The translations under genes were made by a program, and so were the position numbers. The notes below the pieces were generated by a model. It saw only the letters and a program-made list of their open reading frames with translations. It was not told where the DNA came from and ran no database searches. A stretch of DNA of 64,000 nt from Asterias rubens (lineage: Eukaryota > Echinodermata > Asteroidea > Forcipulatida > Asteriidae). Location: assembly GCF_902459465.1 (NCBI RefSeq), contig NW_022985711.1, positions 62,001 through 126,000 of the forward strand, given 5' to 3'. This document shows positions 1 through 12,306 of the stretch, in pieces (within the stretch, counting starts at the first letter, position 1; every line of letters begins with the position of its first letter).

Positions 1-3000
1 CAATTTCAAGGGCTTTCCTCTCGTACAAAAATTAGTGCTATGGGTTTTTTTAAGCGACGCTAGAGGCCAGGGAGTAGACCCGACACCCCCATAAATTTGG
101 GACATTTAATGCATGATATACACGGCATGTGGTAATTATTGGAGAAAACAAATATATGCGTTGAAAAAAAGCCCCGACTTATAAAAACTTTCAGCTATAC
201 TTTTGAATAATTCTGGAACTAAAAACGATAGAGAGACGCAGTTTGTACCTGCGTCATCCTGGCATGTCCCTAAATCAAATTCCAAAATTTTAGGGCGCCT
301 TTCAGACTTCTTCATACCGAAAATTAAAAGTAGGCGGCTGTGCTCCGAAACGAACTCAACAAGTCTCCCTACTGGATTTTTGTGCACAAAAAAAATCAAA
401 AGTACAACTGGTAAATTTGACCCGAAATCATTGCTCAATCTAAACAAGTTTAGCATCATTGGATTGACAATTTCAAGGGCTTTCCTCTCGTACAAAAATT
501 AGTGCTATGGGTTTTTTTAAGCGACGCTAGAGGCCAGGGAGTAGACCCGACACCCCCATAAATTTGGGACATTTAATGCATGATATACACGGCATGTGGT
601 AATTATTGGAGAAAACAAATATATGCGTTGAAAAAAAGCCCCGACTTATAAAAACTTTCAGCTATACTTTTGAATAATTCTGGAACTAAAAACGATAGAG
701 AGACGCAGTTTGTACCTGCGTCATCCTGGCATGTCCCTAAATCAAATTCCAAAATTTTAGGGCGCCTTTCAGACTTCTTCATACCGAAAATTAAAAGTAG
801 GCGGCTGTGCTCCGAAACGAACTCAACAAGTCTCCCTACTGGATTTTTGTGCACAAAAAAAATCAAAAGTACAACGGGTAAATTTGACCCGAAATCATTG
901 CTCAATCTAAACAAGTTTAGCATCATTGGATTGACAGTTTCAAGGGCTTTCCTCTCGTACAAAAATTAGTGCTATGGGTTTTTTTAAGCGACGCTAGAGG
1001 CCAGGGAGTAGACCCGACACCCCCCATAAATTTGGGACATTTAATGCATGATATACACGGCATGTGGTAATTATTGGAGAAAACAAATATATGCGTTGAA
1101 AAATAGCCCGGACTTATAAAAACTTTCAGCTATACTTTTGAATAATTCTTGAACTAAAAACGATAGAGAGACGCAGTTTGTACCTGCGTCATCCTGGCAT
1201 GTCCCTAAATCAAATTTAAAAAATTTAGCGCGGCTTCCAGACTTCTTCATACCGAAAATTAAAAGTAGGCGGCTGTGCTCCGAAACGAACTCAACAAGTC
1301 TCCCTACGGGATTTTTGTGCACAAAGACAATCAAAAGTACAACGGGTAAATTTGACCCGAAATCATTGCTCAATCTAAACAAGTTTTTATAAAAACTTTC
1401 AGCTATACTTTTGAATAATTCTGGAACTAAAAACAATAGAGAGACGCAGTTTGTACCTGCGTCATCCTGGTATGTCCCTAAATCAAATTTCAAAGTTTTA
1501 GAGCGGCTTCCAGACTTCTTCATACCGAAAATTAAAAGTATGCGGCTGTGCTCCGAAACGAACTCAAGTGCTATGGGGATTTTCAAAGCGACGCTAGAGG
1601 CCAGGGAGTAGACCCGACACCCCCCATAAATTTGGGATATTTAATGCATGATATACACGGCATGTGGTAATTATTGGAGAAAACAAATATAAGCCGCTGA
1701 AAAAAAGCCCGGACTTATAAAAACTTTCAGCTATACTTTTGAATAATTCTGGAACTAAAAACGATAGAGAGACGCAGTTTGTACCTGCGTCATCCTGGCA
1801 TGTCCCTATAAATAAAATTTCAAAGTTTTAGAGCGGCTTCCAGACTTCTTCATACCGAAAATTAAAAGTAGGCGGCTGTGCTCCGAAACGAACTCAACAA
1901 GCCTCCCTATACGGGATTTTTGTGCACAAAAAAAATCAAAAGTACAACGGGTAAATTTGACCCGAAATCATTGCTCAATCTAAACAAGTTTAGCACCATT
2001 GGATTGACAATTTCAAGGTCTTTCCTCTCGTACAAAAATTAGTGCTATGGGGATTTTCAAAGCGACGCTAGAGGCCACGGAGTAGACCCGACACCCCCCA
2101 TAAATTTGGGACATTTAATGCATGATATACACGGCATGTGGTAATTATTGGAGAAAACAAATATATGCGTTGAAAAAAAGCCCGGACTGATAAAAACTTT
2201 CAGCTATACTTTTGAATAATTCTGGAACTAAAAACGATAGAGATTTTCAAAGCGACGCTAGAGGCCAGGGAGTAGACCCGACACACCCCATAAATTTAGG
2301 ACATTTAATGCATGAAACACACGGCATGTGGTGATTATGGGACAAAACAAATATGCCTTGACAAAAAAAGCCTGGACTTATAAAAACTTTCAGCTATGCT
2401 TTTGAATCATTCTGGAACTAAAAACGATAGAGAGACGCAGTTTGTACCTGCGTCATCCTGACATGTCCCTAAATTCAAATTTCAAAGTTTTAGAGCGGCT
2501 TCCAGACTTCTTCATACCGAAAATTAAAAGTAGGCGGCTGTGCTCCGAAACGAACTCAACAAGCCTCCCTATACGGGATTTTTGTGCACAAAGACAATCA
2601 AAAGTACAACGGGTAAATTTGACCCGAAATCATTGCTCAATCTAAACAAGTTTAGCACCATTGGATTGACAATTTCAAGGTCTTTCCTCTCGTACAAAAA
2701 TTAGTGCTATGGGGATTTTCAAAGCGACGCTAGAGGCCACGGAGTAGGCCCGACACCCCCCATAAATTTGGGACATTTAATGCATGATATACACGGCATG
2801 TGGTAATTATTGGAGAAAACAAATATATGCGTTGAAAAAAAGCCCGGACTGATAAAAACTTTCAGCTATACTTTTGAATAATTCTGGAACTAAAAACGAT
2901 AGAGAGACGCAGTTTGTACCTGCGTCATCCTGGCATGTCCCTAAATAAAATTTCAAAGTTTTAGAGCGGCTTCCAGACTTCTTCATACCGAAAATTAAAA

Positions 3001-4352
3001 GTAGGCGGCTGTGCTCCGAAACGAACTCAACAAGCCTCCCTATACGGGATTTTTGTGCACAAAGACAATCAAAAGTACAACGGGTAAATTTGACCCGAAA
3101 TCATTGCTCAATCTAAACAAGTTTAGCACCATTGGATTGACAATTTCAAGGTCTTTCCTCTCGTACAAAAATTAGTGCTATGGGGATTTTCAAAGCGACG
3201 CTAGAGGCCACGGAGTAGACCCGACACCCCCCATAAATTTGGGACATTTAATGCATGATATACACGGCATGTGGTAATTATTGGAGAAAACAAATATATG
3301 CGTTGAAAAAAAGCCCGGACTGATAAAAACTTTCAGCTATACTTTTGAATAATTCTGGAACTAAAAACGATAGAGATTTTCAAAGCGACGCTAGAGGCCA
3401 GGGAGTAGACCCGACACACCCCATAAATTTAGGACATTTAATGCATGAAACACACGGCATGTGGTGATTATGGGACAAAACAAATATGCCTTGACAAAAA
3501 AAGCCTGGACTTATAAAAACTTTCAGCTATGCTTTTGAATCATTCTGGAACTAAAAACGATAGAGAGACGCAGTTTGTACCTGCGTCATCCTGACATGTC
3601 CCTAAATTCAAATTTCAAAGTTTTAGAGCGGCTTCCAGACTTCTTCATACCGAAAATTAAAAGTAGGCGGCTGTGCTCCGAAACGAACTCAACAAGCCTC
3701 CCTATACGGGATTTTTGTGCACAAAGACAATCAAAAGTACAACGGGTAAATTTGACCCGAAATCATTGCTCAATCTAAACAAGTTTAGCACTATTGGATT
3801 GACAATTTCAAGGTCTTTCCTCTCGTACAAAAATTAGTGCTATGAGGATTTTCAAAGCGACGCTAGAGGCCACGGAGTAGGCCCGACACCCCCCATAAAT
3901 TTGGGACATTTAATGCATGATATACACGGCATGTGGTAATTATTGGAGAAAACAAATATATGCGTTGAAAAAAAGCCCGGACTGATAAAAACTTTCAGCT
4001 ATACTTTTGAATAATTCTGGAACTAAAAACGATAGAGATTTTCAAAGCGACGCTAGAGGCCAGGGAGTAGACCCGACACACCCCATAAATTTAGGACATT
4101 TAATGCATGAAACACACGGCATGTGGTGATTATGGGACAAAACAAATATGCCTTGACAAAAAAAGCCTGGACTTATAAAAACTTTCAGCTATGCTTTTGA
4201 ATCATTCTGGAACTAAAAACGATAGAGAGACGCAGTTTGTACCTGCGTCATCCTGACATGTCCCTAAATTCAAATTTCAAAGTTTTAGGGCGGCTTCCAG
4301 ACTTCTTGATACCGAAAGTTACAAGTAGGCGGCTGTGCTCCGAAACGAACTC
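1..4352. repeat. Satellite-like tandem array, ~467-bp monomer with higher-order structure
   Basis: The landmark 'ataaatttgggacattta' and its variant recur near 92, 559, 1026, 1627, 2100, 2290, 2762, 3232, 3423, 3895 and 4086. Spacings are about 467, 468, 601, 473, 190, 472, 470, 191, 472 and 191. The ~467-473 bp spacings are full monomers. The ~190 bp ones are monomers with an internal ~280 bp deletion joining 'gatagaga' to 'ttttcaaagcg'. The 601 bp interval contains an extra partial monomer near 1387-1565. From about 2290 the pattern repeats as a ~1133-bp higher-order unit. The first two monomers are almost identical. Short open frames in the array recur with the monomer and show no codon-like constraint, so I treat the array as non-coding. 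It starts at or beyond the left edge. Confidence 0.95.
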
Positions 4353-4439
4353 GTAGTTAATTCTACATTTAATTCTATATCTATGTCTCATTCAGGTTGT
4401 GTCACGTGCAAAACCTGAATAAGCACAGGTGCATGTCAT

Positions 4440-4950
4440 GCCCATTTAAAGGCAGTGGACACTTTCTTTGGTAATTACTCATCGGATAGCCATTTTCAAG
4501 GTATTTCTTCTTGAACTAATTTTAATGATATGAAATTTATCTAAGCGGGGCCAGCAGCCAGGAAGTAGACCTATTATCACCCCAAAGTTGTATGCATGGG
4601 CTATACACAAAAAGCCGACGAATTGTTTTGTTGAATGGTTTTAAAATAAATCTGAGCCGAACTCTTCAATAACTCTGAAATTAAACATGCTAGAGACACG
4701 GAGTCATTGTACCTGACTCTACCTGGCATATCCCTGCATCCGAATTGTAAACGTTTTAGGGCGGCTTGGACAATAGTTCTTGATAGCGGAAAAAACAAGT
4801 AAGTGGGAATCAGAACTGTGCTCAACAGCCTCCCAAAAAGGATGTTTGTGCACAGAGCTGTTCAATAAAAGATTACAGATTTATTAAGGTCATTTCGACT
4901 CCAGACTAATGCCCAATCTCTACAAGTTCACCGCGTCATCGGTTGGCCAT
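4440..4950. repeat. Diverged single monomer related to the array, next to a MITE-like end
   Basis: From about 4490 the sequence follows the array monomer in order at lower identity: the 'tttcaagg.atttc' start, the 'gccaggaagtagacc' segment, a 'gagacacggagtc..gtacctg' segment, and the 'tttgtgcacaga' and 'ctacaagtt' segments near the end. Just left of it, at 4446, is 'taaaggcagtggacact', the terminal motif of the dispersed ~380-bp palindromic element family found throughout this window. The array may therefore have arisen by amplification of a piece of a dispersed element. Identity was judged by eye. Confidence 0.7.
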
Positions 4951-5350
4951 ACGTACACCCGATTTTTTCCGGGACGAATTTTGTCGTTTTCCTTTGTACA
5001 TATGCTAAGTTGAATGGTTGAAATGGAGTGATAACAATGCTGTACATTCTCTGTGATCAGACACAAGGGCTTGGCCACAAAACATCGGTATTTCTCATTC
5101 TTAAAAGGTACTGCGCCATCTATATAGGCAAAGGAATGTGAAACGTTTAACTCTAATCGGTACAATAGATTGCATAATGGCCAAAAGACTAAGCTCAGGA
5201 CATACCGTATCTTCAAACCCAGTTTGAGTTTGAGTTATATTTACGTTGTGTTAATTATGATATCGCCATTCTTTGGCCTAATTCAAATGCTCTTCACACA
5301 AGCTACTTATTGAACCATAGGGAGGTTTATTGGGTTAGAGTCAAACCGAA
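4951..5350. other. No recognised gene
   Basis: Unique-looking AT-rich sequence between the diverged monomer and the next MITE. Open frames here are short and lack domain signatures. Confidence 0.5.
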
Positions 5351-5351
5351 G

Positions 5352-5500
5352 AATTGGCAAAATGTTTCCGTATGGCGCCACCACTTATTAATTCGAAATG
5401 AAATGATACAGTATGTAATTTACCTCAATGAGATCCCTTTTTGTAAAAATTAGTAAAAAAGTGGTGGCGCCATATGGAAAGTTATCCAAAGAATTTGCCC
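5352..5500. mobile_element. Short palindromic MITE, 'tatggcgccaccac' family, copy 1
   Basis: The left end 'tttccgtatggcgccaccac' and the right end 'gtggtggcgccatatggaaa' form long terminal inverted repeats around a ~90-bp AT-rich core. A second copy with the same ends and core lies at 61400-61530. Confidence 0.85.
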
Positions 5501-5773
5501 GCATTGCCACCTTGATGTTGAAACTGAAATTCTGTTTTTTGTTTTAAATTGCCCATTAAACAACGACCTTATGAATATTATGCTGGTTTACGTTTTTAAT
5601 AAATACAAAGACTTTTAAATTCTTGGTAGGGACGATAGATGTGCGTTTTTTTATGGACACTCCTGATGAAGCTATAATTCATTGCGGTGCAAAGTATGTC
5701 TTTTTATTTATCGTTAAAAATAAATCAAACTGTGTGAACAAGGCTTTACCAATGTATGTTTTTTGTTATTAGT

Positions 5774-6158
5774 TAAAGGAATACGTTGCCTTGGATCAGT
5801 CGAGTTGGTCTTTGAAAAGCGTTTGTAACCGTTTTTTAATACATTTGATTAGAAATATATTTTAAAAGTAGAATATAATGATCCACACAAGTATCACTCG
5901 AAGTTGCGTGGTTTTCCTTTTACCTTATCGACAAACACGGCCAGCCATTTATGGGAGTCAAAATATTTTGCTTCCATAAATGGCCGACCGTGTTAGTTCG
6001 TCAAGTAAAAGTAAAACCACGCAATTTTGAGGCAAATGTGTGTGGATCATTGTATTCAACTTTTGAAACATCTTTCTAAACCATGCATTTTATAACAAAC
6101 TGTTACACACGCTTTTCAAAGACGAACTCGGCCGATCCAAGGCAACGTGTTCCTTTCA
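5774..6158. mobile_element. ~385-bp palindromic MITE, 'taaaggaa..gttgccttgg' family, copy 1
   Basis: The ends are mutually inverted ('aaaggaatacgttgccttgg' against 'ccaaggcaacgtgttccttt'). The centre is a hairpin built on 'ccatttatgggag' and its complement. A diverged full-length copy is at 43870-44260. Confidence 0.85.
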
Positions 6159-6358
6159 CACTCATTTCCTTACGACTTCTTCACTAATTGCTATTCATTA
6201 TTACAATGTTACCCTCCCCGTTTCGGAATAAAACAAATACGATTAAAAACAATTAACTTAGAGTATATGGACAAGCGGGGGTACGGCTGACAACAGCTTA
6301 CCACTTGCTGAGTTAGACACGTCCTGCCGTGTTCAGACGCTATCACTCGGCGCTCAAA

Positions 6359-6664
6359 ATGGCAGCAAACTTCACTGTTTCAGCTCTCCTTCAGACGCAT
6401 TTCCTGATCGTATATCCATGCATATTGTGCATCAGTCCATAGACAAGTTTTGGTGATCATTTCTACCTTCTTGTGGCGGATGCTAAGACCTTTGATGAAG
6501 CTGAACAGTATACTGTCAGAGTTTGTCACGCCTCGGCAGACCACTCCCAACTGGCGTATGAGCCAAGAGAAAAAATGGCGGTAAGAGGGTCTTGTGTAGA
6601 GATGCGTTATGGCCCCTTGTGGAACGACACGCCTTGCACCGGGTTGTTGAGATTCATGTGTTAA
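6359..6664 (+). pseudogene. C-type lectin-like pseudogene
   Basis: From the ATG at 6359 one frame reads through a hydrophobic, signal-peptide-like stretch (MAANFTVSALLQTHFLIVYP), then a TAG stop at 6440. It continues in the same frame as FGDHFYLLVADAKTFDEAEQY, the start of a C-type lectin domain, and ends with CVEMRYGPLWNDTPC..RFMC, the typical C-terminal half with the WND motif and terminal cysteines. The TAG sits where lectins of this type usually have Trp. Two expected Cys positions are Phe and Thr. The domain is about half the normal length, so a central deletion has occurred. An AATAAA lies downstream near 6890. The lack of visible introns would fit a retrocopy, but this is not proven. 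Confidence 0.75.
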
Positions 6665-7390
6665 TGACCTGAAAAATTTCAAGCATACTCTGCTTAATCA
6701 AGATGAGCACAACTCGTCAAAAGTCATCGGGGAAGTAAATGAAAATATAGACTTGAAAGAAATGTAACAATTGTACACGTTTGTAACCTGTGGGTGGGGG
6801 ACAAAATTAAGAACTCGTTGTAAGTGCTGAAATTAAAGGCAAATTATTAATGAAGACAAGTAACTTATTCAAATTTAGTTTGTACTTAAAATAAAGCACT
6901 AATAGACTTAAGATATAAAATGGTGGCAATGCACACTTTGTAGTGGTTGTGCCAATGCGCAACCTTCTTTAGACCTGTAGTTGATTGCGCTTTACGCAAA
7001 TGATGTCATGTGCATAAGGTCCATTACGGTACTCTGTTAATTATTTTGTATTATTTATGTTGTTAGTTTAAATTGTAAAATTACTTGTAAGGTTTGTAGT
7101 CTTTGCGTTTACTTGAGAATTAAATTTGTTGTAATTCTTTGTAATTTTATGATCTTTTTAAATGTTACTACTTTTAAGTATTAAAATATTAAACACATCT
7201 GGTAATATTTGTATTGTTTATTTTTGTACTGGAAATAAACCTTAATTTAACATACACCAACTGACATGTCTTTATTCTATCTTTCTTCTTTTGACTCTTG
7301 CTAAGGTCAAAGGTCATAGGGTTCATCTCTTTTTTTTTTATTCGACCTTTCCATTCTAAGGTTTAAATATTAGTTCCGAGCAAATTTTTT
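6665..7390. other. AT-rich 3' flank, no recognised gene
   Basis: AT-rich sequence with several AATAAA-like motifs (for example near 6889 and 7236). These could be polyadenylation signals of the ancestral lectin gene. I see no coding signature. Confidence 0.4.
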
Positions 7391-7395
7391 TAGGA

Positions 7396-7480
7396 GCCGC
7401 CGTAGCGCAGCGGGCTAGCTCACAGCCCCAGGAATCCTGGAGCTGTGAGCAGGGTGGGTTCAAATCCTTCCGGGGACCCT
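7396..7480 (+). repeat. tRNA-like sequence (SINE head or tRNA pseudogene)
   Basis: A good RNA polymerase III box A, TAGCGCAGCGGG, lies at 7403-7414 and a box B, GGTTCAAATCC, at 7457-7467. Between them is a strong hairpin (GCTCACAGC against GCTGTGAGC) in place of a normal anticodon arm. Acceptor-stem pairing is only partial, so this is unlikely to be a working tRNA. Confidence 0.55.
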
Positions 7481-7524
7481 TTTACCATTAAAAAACAAAC
7501 TTTTTTTTACAATTCTGATAAAAA

Positions 7525-7600
7525 ATGTGCAGGGTTTGAACCTGGGACCTTCCACTCTGTAAGCACTCTCTCTCACTGCTGTGCTACTGAGCTAGCTGTT
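7525..7600 (-). repeat. tRNA-like sequence on the minus strand
   Basis: Reading the complement, box A-like 'TAGCTCAGTAGC' (about 7583-7594) is followed by box B-like 'GGTTCAAACCC' (7532-7542). Together with the + strand tRNA-like sequence 40 bp to the left it makes a divergent tRNA-derived pair, probably remnants of SINEs. Confidence 0.5.
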
Positions 7601-7739
7601 ATAAAAATCTAACGGCTTTTGGAGTGATGAAGTTAAAAATGGCTGACTTGGGGAAAATATTTCAGAAATTATTTTCCCTGGCTCAACCCTTGGATTTCTA
7701 GCTGATCTGAGAGTTGACCAAGGGCATACCAAGGGCCTT

Positions 7740-8010
7740 GGAGCTTGGCTGGAGGAGTAAAATTTCTAAGTGATGAGGATTAGGATGAGGACTTGGGGTG
7801 ATGGTAGGAGAGTGGGATGGGCTGGTTTGGATGGAGGCTTGGGTGGGTGATGGTAGGAGTAATGGGGTGGGCTGTTTGAGATGAGGTGGTTGAGGGTGAG
7901 TGTTGTGTTGGGATGAGACGGGCATGATAAAGCTTGCGAGGACTAGGGGGTGTACGTTGGGATGAGATGGTTTGTATCCGAGGGAGGGGGGTGGTATCCA
8001 TTAAAGTGGT
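7740..8010. repeat. G-rich low-complexity tract
   Basis: The + strand is a degenerate run of GATGAGG, GGGTGG and GGATGGG words, with almost all G on one strand. Open frames on the complement (rich in Pro, Ser, Thr and His) follow from the composition and are not genes. Confidence 0.7.
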
Positions 8011-8852
8011 GACTCTATTCTTAGATATAATTTGACGGTAGGGGTTTTTCGTATTAAAGGTGTGGTATGATACTTTTTTGGTAATGTATTTAATGGGGTG
8101 GAACTATTTCTATTAAAGTGGTTATTCTTATAACCTATTATACACGTCAACTTATTACACACGTCATCACGCGATTTATTTTATTAGATACTTTTCTTGA
8201 AACTAATCGGGCATTTAAACAATCACAGTGTTACTATTTTAATTGTTGATTTTCTTTTATTTCACCAGGATGTACAAACAAGGGCATCGATTTGGTCTTT
8301 GTAGTTGACGGTTCTGGAAGTGTTGGATCAAGTGATTTCGAGACGTCCAAGCAATTTGTAAATGACGTTGTCGATTCATTTGAGATTGGTAGCGATCGCA
8401 CACGCGTTGGAGTCATTCAGTATTCCTCCTCTGTTAACATCTAGTTTCACTTGAACCAATACAAGGATAAAAGTTCAATTCAGCAGGCGATTATGAATAT
8501 AGCTTACTTGGGTGGAGGTACTAATACGGAGGGGGCTTTGAATGTCATGGTAGATGAAGGTTTCAAAGTTACAAACGGAGCCAGGGAGCTTGGTATCCCT
8601 CGGGTGGCAGTTGTTCTAACAGATGGTCAATCACAAGGAGCTGACCGTGTCCGTGTGCCAGCAGACAGAGCCCGCGAAGAAGACATTACCATCTTTGCCA
8701 TCGGTGTGACGGCAAACATAAATCAGGCTGAGCTGAACGCTATTGCAAACAAACCGAACGACACCTATGTGTTTGAAGTTAGCAATTTTTGATGCTATCG
8801 CAACAATCGGTGCTACACTCCAAAGTATTTACCATGAATGTTTGGTTTACTA

Positions 8853-9224
8853 TAGGCAGTTGACACTATCGGTAATTACTCAAAATAATTATTAGCATAA
8901 AACCTTTCTTGGTGACGAATAATGGGGAGAGGTTGATGGTATAAAACATTGTGAGAAACGGCTCCCTCTGAAACGCCATAGTCTTCGAGAAAGAAGTAAT
9001 TTTCCACGAATTTGATTTCAAGACCTCAAGTTTAGAACTTGAGGTCTCGAAATCAACCATCTAAACGCACACAACTTCGTGTGACAAGGGTGTTTTTTTC
9101 TTTCATTATTATCTCGCAAGTTCGATGACCAGATAACAGGTTTGTTATTTTATGGATATGTTGAGATACACCAACTGTGCAGGCTAGTCTTTGACAACTA
9201 CCAATAGTGTCCACTGCCTTTAAA
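8853..9224. mobile_element. ~380-bp palindromic element, GGCAGTGGACACT family
   Basis: The ends are 'ggcagttgacactatcggta' and 'agtgtccactgccttta'. A central inverted repeat is built on 'gacctcaag..tagaacttgaggtctc'. It is shared with copy 2 of the locus (18666-19052), so it was inserted before the duplication. Confidence 0.85.
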
Positions 9225-9254
9225 GGAACATTACATATTTTTTTGCTAACAAGT

Positions 9255-9650
9255 AATCCACCATATTTAAATAAAAAAACTGAAGAAGTTTCCGATCGAT
9301 CAGCCATCTGGTGGGTCACGAGAACATAGTGAAAAACGATCATGGTGCTGGGGCGCATACAGCTGCCACAGCCAGGAACACCGGGGCGAACCCCTTCTCT
9401 TTTCGATAAAAAGATGTGACCAACGGTTTTACGTCCCATCCAAAGGACGAAGCAATGAGTAAATGTCTTGCTTAATTAAGGACAAAAGTGTCACGGTTGG
9501 GATTCGAGCCCCCACGTTCTTGGCACACCGTTTTCCACGCTCCCTCTACGACACACAATTACTTCACTTGATGTTGAACCCACACCCCGATGACCTAACC
9601 ACTAGAACTTTAATCGGACGCTCTAAACAACTCGACCATGCAACCCTTTA
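9255..9650 (-). mobile_element. tRNA-derived SINE (minus strand), copy in vWA intron
   Basis: The complement has a tRNA-like head (box B-like 'GATTCGAGCCCC' region on the + strand near 9500) and a body with 'aaaagagaaggggttcgccc', also found at 35341-35365 and 44650-44675. Its counterpart in copy 2 is at 19070-19480. Confidence 0.65.
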
Positions 9651-9977
9651 TTATTATTTTTAAATAGTCTTCAATGCTTAAGATTTGTTTGGGTTTTCAG
9701 AATCTGCTGAGCTGCCTCCACTCGCCGAGCTCAACGGAACAATCGGAGAAAACCAAGCACAGAACTTCGTCCAAGACATACCTCCAGAAGGTATTACCAT
9801 TATTCTCCGAACAGCTAATGGTACCGTAGTCATGTATGGATCCACAACCCTCGAATTGCCCAACTCGGCCCTCAACGATTTCATACTGACAGCCATCGAA
9901 GGACAAGGCCCCGTAGAGATCTTCATTGGAGACTTCATTTGGTAGTTTGCTCGGCCGTAGACGACGTCAGGTATGAC

Positions 9978-10260
9978 TTTGTAACCTTTCAACTGAAAAT
10001 GTTTTCAAAGACCAGTATACTCACTTGGTGTTTCCGAACCAAAAATTTAACAGATTTGTAAAAATTTGGACTCAATTGGTCATCGAATTTGCAAAAGAAA
10101 AATGTAAGAAAAACACCCTTGTTGCATTAATACTTTGTGTGCTTTCGGATGCATAATAAAAGGCTTCAGCTGAATTGTTTTATTATTAATTTTTGATTGA
10201 GAAATTATCTTTTCTCAAAAAATACTTCACTTCAGAGAGAACCGTAAACAAAAATGCTCG
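9978..10260. mobile_element. Decayed half of the GGCAGTGGACACT element in the last intron
   Basis: It contains 'tttcaaagaccagtatactcac', 'ggactcaattggtcatcga' and 'cacccttgtt', the left-half signature of the ~380-bp family. The same remnant is in the last intron of copies 2 and 3, so it predates all three duplications. Confidence 0.65.
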
Positions 10261-10599
10261 ATACAAAATATGTTTTTTTTTTTTTTTTTTTTTTTTTTTC
10301 AGGTGCCTAATCAGAACGACACGAAAGCGAACAATGAAACAATCGACAAACTGTATATCAGCATCAAGGGAAAGCAAGCAACCAATGTCTTCTCATTGGT
10401 TACAGCCGAGGGTGACGTCACCAAACCAGAAGCCACCGAACCGGGAACCACCCAACCGGAAACTACCGAACCAGAAGGCACCCAACCCGACACCACCAAA
10501 CCTGACAATGGCGTTGGCATAGTCACTCCGACAGTGCCATACATTGCTCTGATCATCCTGAATGCATTTATTACTGCTCGTTTGGCAATTGAACTTTAA

Positions 10600-11640
10600 A
10601 TCTAAACTAATTCGACCTTTATCACGCTGCCACTATCTTGTTCATGTTCCCTGTATCCAACAACAGTAACTGTTGCTAATATTTAGGAACCAGACTAATT
10701 CTCCTTCCAGCCTCAGTTTGCTTCAGTGATTTGAATGGGAGAAAATCAAGATGGCCGCATTATGATAAAGGTCTATAAAGTATTGCGCACCTCAAAGTAG
10801 GAAGTCCTCATGCATTAAGTCAAAGAGAGGCTATAGTTTATGGACACACTCCGCGCAACAACTTTATTGCACATTTATAGACAATCAGTTGATAGGCTTT
10901 GTTGTTTGCTGTGTTTTTAGTTGATAGGTTTTGTTGTTTGCTGTGATTTTTTCTCTTTCATCATTTCGTCTGCAACACTGACGGCGTGATGACGTCACGT
11001 GATGAAGCCTACACAGTTTCTAGAGTGTGCTAAATAGATAGATTGAAAGATCGATAAAGGAGTTCCTCAAAATAGTCATCACAACATATAAACTGAAATA
11101 CAGCTATGATACAACATTGTTTTTAAGATAAAAGATCATCATTTAAAGTCAACAATGAATAACAAAGTACTAGCGAAAATTGAAACATTAAGCAAAATGC
11201 AAACACACACCTATGGCAAAGACACACACCTCACCAGCACCCACCCAGAAAAGAACAAAAAACGCACGCCGTACCCAGTCTCACAAAAAGACATTATTAT
11301 TCTAATATTCAGCAACACTCACAAAACCAATTCATGCAAACGCAAAAGAGCATTATAAAAAGTGTGGAGGGAGTTTGAGTGTTAAATTCAAGTACCCCCC
11401 GTATTTCCAGAGGCCGCAGAAATAACGTTTGTCTCATGTGACTACAATAAAAGACACGACCAAATTTGGTTTTGTTGGGGGGGGGGGGGCTGAAATGACT
11501 AGTTTTTTAGAGGGGTGTGGTATTATTTACAAAGTAAATAATACTAACAGGAATGACTGTTTTTAATTTTAAGACATGTTTATATTTTCAGTAATTAAAA
11601 ACTATTTTAAAGAGGTGTCGGTAGGAAACTATATTGTTTG
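10600..11640. other. 3' flank of vWA copy 1
   Basis: No gene seen. It includes ~470 bp (about 10645-11110) shared with the flank of copy 3 (about 26910-27370) and deleted from copy 2. A run of about ten G lies near 11478. Confidence 0.6.
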
Positions 11641-11726
11641 GTATTAAGTAGACTATGGTTTGGGGTTCAAGTTCAACATACCAAATTCCAAGTGTGGGAC
11701 TGGGGACAAAACGAAGTCCACATGTT

Positions 11727-11882
11727 GGGTGCGTTGCTTAGCTTCCCTGGGTCAACCCGCCCGGTGTGTGGTGGGGTTTTTTCCAGGACGAACGTGGGTA
11801 ATTATCTGCACACGTTCGTCCTGGGGAAAAAAACCGCCACACACCGGGGTCGACCCAGGGAAGCTAAACGAACGCACCCATA
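11727..11882. mobile_element. Palindromic MITE, 'GGGTGCGTT..AGCTTCCCTGGG' family
   Basis: Arms 'gcttccctgggtcaaccc' and 'cgacccagggaagc' flank an inner hairpin 'ccaggacgaacgtg' against 'cacgttcgtcctgg'. The copy-2 counterpart is at about 21085-21237. Confidence 0.85.
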
Positions 11883-12013
11883 AATTATGATTATGTAGGG
11901 ACTTGAAACACTATGTCGACTAACAATCGTCCACACACAGCTCTATGTTGCATCCACTTTATTATATTTGGACATTCCTTGCTTCTGTAAGGAAAATCAG
12001 ATTCTTCAACACT

Positions 12014-12217
12014 GGGTGCGTTCGTTTAGCTTCCCTGGGTCGACCCCGGTCTGCCCCGGTACATTCGAATAGCTTTGACGGGGCTCACCCGGGTCAGCCC
12101 TCAGTGCCCTGCTTGTGGAGTGGGTCACTTGGGGCTGACCTGAGGTGCATGCCGTCTCCACGAGAGGGCGAGTGTGATCGTTCGGGGTCGACCCAGGGAA
12201 GCTTATCGAACGCACCA
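12014..12217. mobile_element. MITE with GGTGCGTTCG ends
   Basis: The ends are 'gggtgcgttcgtttagcttc' and 'gaagcttatcgaacgcacc' around a ~140-bp core ('acccgggtcagccc', 'ggggctgacctgagg'). The counterpart is at 21366-21570, and a partial, diverged relative is at 39108-39275. Confidence 0.85.
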
Positions 12218-12306
12218 TATGTAACAACAATTGTGTGGAGTGTGGAAGTGTGGAAGTCCACATAGTGTTTCAAGTCAACACACTGTGCGGGCTTCTTTTG
12301 TTCTCT

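Larger units (their letters stand above)
8269..10599 (+). pseudogene. vWA surface-protein pseudogene, copy 1
   Basis: This is a partial duplicate of the gene at 15771-20438 with the exons at the same relative positions: vWA exon 8269-8823, beta-domain exon 9701-9970, stalk/anchor exon 10303-10599. Lesions against copy 2 are a GAG-to-TAG stop at 8443, one extra T near 8786-8790 that shifts the frame, a ~20-bp deletion at about 8823 that removes the exon end and its GT donor, and a frame change near 9932-9945 (the frame ends in TAG before the RRRR motif). The upstream lysozyme-like exons and the signal peptide are absent. The last exon is still open. The close match to copy 2 argues for recent duplication and decay. 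Confidence 0.88.
8118..12305. repeat. Segmental duplication, copy 1 of the vWA locus
   Basis: From about 8118 ('ggttat..ataacctattatacacg') to about 12305 this segment matches 17918 to about 21660 nearly base for base, including introns, the intronic MITE and SINE, the 3' flank and downstream MITEs. The left breakpoint is in the intron just before the vWA exon, so the 5' exons of the parent gene were not copied. The offset is about 9.8 kb. Copy 1 also carries ~470 bp of 3' flank (about 10645-11110) that copy 2 lacks and copy 3 has. Confidence 0.9.
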